Shown here: piece by piece, positions 62,916 through 64,000 of the stretch
Position numbering within the stretch: the first letter of the stretch is position 1
Layout: each line of letters opens with the position of its first letter
NCBI GenBank assembly: GCA_910589485.1
Contig: CAJUSW010000001.1
Span: forward strand, 526,970-590,969
Direction of reading: 5' to 3'
DNA length: 64,000 nucleotides
Source of the DNA: an uncultured Duncaniella sp.
GTDB taxonomy: Bacteria; Bacteroidota; Bacteroidia; Bacteroidales; Muribaculaceae
The notes under the pieces: model-generated
Databases searched by the model: none
What the model saw: only the letters and a program-made list of their open reading frames with translations
Told to the model about the DNA's origin: nothing
Made by a program: the position numbers and the translations under genes

Positions 62916-64000
62916 TCACGATATCTTTGACCAGTCCTTGATGCGGGAATTAAGCGATGCGAGCTGGCGGAGCAGAACGGCATTGGCCGGCGAAGCCAAA
63001 TCGGGGTCGGCATCCAGCACATCGCAAGCAGCGTCACGGGCCATCTGCACGATCTGACCGTCGTGAGCCAGGTCGGCGATATGGAGGTCAAACGGGATAC
63101 CGCTCTGCATGGTGCCCTCAATGTCGCCGGGCCCGCGCATCTGCATGTCGGCCTCGGCGATGGCAAAACCGTCGGTGGTAGCCGTCATCAGCTCGAGGCG
63201 CTTACGGGTATCCTTGGCGATCTTGCGCTTGGTCATGAGTATGCAATAGCTCTGCCCGTCGCCTCGGCCCACACGGCCACGCAACTGGTGGAGCTGGGAG
63301 AGGCCGAAGCGTTCGGCGTTCTCAATGAGCATCGTGGTGGCATTGGGCACATTCACCCCCACCTCGATCACAGTGGTGCTGACAAGGATCTGAGCCTCGC
63401 CTGAGGCGAAGATGCTCATCTGATAATCCTTTTCCTCGGGCTTGAGCTTGCCGTGAACATATGCCACACGATAGTCGCGGTAGATCTCGCAGATATCCTC
63501 GTATCCCTCCTCGAGCGATCGCAGGTCGAGTTTCTCATTCTCATTGATGAGGGGATATACTATGTAGACCTGCCGGCCCATCTTGAGCTGGCGGGCTATA
63601 CCCTGATAGGTGGCGAGGCGGTTCTCGTCGTAGCGCAAGAGGGTCTGCACCGGTTTTCGGCCCGGGGGCAACTCGTCGATCACACTCACGTCGAGGTCCC
63701 CGTAGACTGTCATGGCGAGGGTGCGCGGGATGGGGGTAGCCGTCATAACCAACACGTGGGGGGCTATGACATTCTTGGTCCACAGGCGGGCACGCTGAGC
63801 CACTCCGAAACGGTGTTGCTCGTCGATGACGATATAGCCGAGATTGCGGAACCTCACCCTGTCCTCGATCACGGCATGGGTGCCGATGAGTATGTGCAAG
63901 GAGCCGTCCATAAGCTGGGCATCGATCTCGTCACGCTCCTTCTTGCGGGTGGAGCCGGTGAGCAGTTTCACGTTCACGCCCATCGGGGCCACCATCTCTC
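62916..64000 (-). CDS. recG: ATP-dependent DNA helicase RecG, C-terminal part (runs off the window)
   Basis: A 361-codon C-terminal portion open to the window edge. SF2 motifs are readable: VIDEQHRFGVAQRARL, VMTATPIPRTLAMTVYGD, ILVSTTVIEVGVNVPNATTM and QLRGRVGRGDGQSYCIL. RecG remodels stalled forks and Holliday junctions. It ends DWSKIS. The N-terminal wedge domain lies outside the window. Confidence 0.95.
   Translation of the reverse strand, partial: EMVAPMGVNVKLLTGSTRKKERDEIDAQLMDGSLHILIGTHAVIEDRVRFRNLGYIVIDEQHRFGVAQRARLWTKNVIAPHVLVMTATPIPRTLAMTVYGDLDVSVIDELPPGRKPVQTLLRYDENRLATYQGIARQLKMGRQVYIVYPLINENEKLDLRSLEEGYEDICEIYRDYRVAYVHGKLKPEEKDYQMSIFASGEAQILVSTTVIEVGVNVPNATTMLIENAERFGLSQLHQLRGRVGRGDGQSYCILMTKRKIAKDTRKRLELMTATTDGFAIAEADMQMRGPGDIEGTMQSGIPFDLHIADLAHDGQIVQMARDAACDVLDADPDLASPANAVLLRQLASLNSRIKDWSKIS

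Noticed and set aside
62753..63166. 137-codon ORF overlapping the 3' end of recG
   Set aside because: Mostly antiphase to recG, whose end DWSKIS looks normal; the AT-rich extension past recG has no clear family, although its peptide is not obviously random.

Overview
The window is one continuous piece of a Bacteroidota chromosome, most likely order Bacteroidales and possibly Muribaculaceae-like. Three things support this. There is a SusC/SusD pair and many lipoproteins with a Cys near residue 20. There is a rpmB-rpmG-DUF4295 ribosomal cluster. Many genes are preceded by the Bacteroidota promoter pattern TTTG-N20-TAnnTTTG instead of -35/-10 boxes. Core genes look GC-rich. A few AT-richer stretches (about 16.3-17.5, 30.4-32.1 and 45.6-48.2 kb) stand out as accessory DNA. 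The family-level assignment is an inference.

Layout. 0.2-1.4 kb: an ECF-like sigma factor and an HdeD-like membrane protein. 1.6-9.4 kb: an L-arabinose operon on the minus strand (galM lipoprotein, Na+ symporter, Nudix-like AraR-type regulator, araD, araA, araB). It has a perfect promoter with a large dyad over the predicted start site. 9.6-16.1 kb: purB, a small membrane ORF, dxs, trkA and trkH. 16.2-18.3 kb: a candidate structured RNA, a DUF4595-like lipoprotein and a low-complexity protein. 18.2-23.3 kb: Nudix hydrolase, recQ, a DUF349 protein and tRNA-Leu(UAG). 24.5-30.3 kb: a catabolic operon of DapA-like aldolase, Na+ symporter, Fe-alcohol dehydrogenase, PdxA-family dehydrogenase and DUF1537 kinase. 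It probably consumes an unidentified acid sugar. 30.5-32.6 kb: an accessory patch with an orphan AT-rich gene, two gene remnants and a tandem repeat block. 32.6-35.7 kb: the ybaK-aroC-radical SAM-upp operon. 35.8-45.6 kb: two sulfur-amino-acid PLP enzymes, pnp, a GT32 transferase, a GH13 amylase, a patatin and the DNA polymerase III delta' subunit. 45.6-53.2 kb: an outer-membrane beta-barrel protein, an AddB-like nuclease, hemW and a CpsB-like phosphatase. 53.3-58.9 kb: a SusC/SusD/DUF4465 uptake locus. 59-64 kb: a PurF-like protein, DUF4295-rpmG-rpmB, a ROK kinase and the 3' part of recG.

The observations most worth a second look are these. (1) The susC reading frame lacks a usable start because a run of nine G lies directly after the only plausible ATG; eight G would restore a perfect signal peptide, which suggests phase variation or a sequencing error. 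(2) A ~300-nt stretch at 16.28-16.59 kb has a strong promoter, several nested stems and a strong terminator. (3) The PurF homologue lacks the catalytic N-terminal Cys. (4) The DUF1537/PdxA/DapA-like/ADH/symporter operon has an unassigned substrate. (5) A palindrome overlapping the ara operon start site is a candidate AraR operator.
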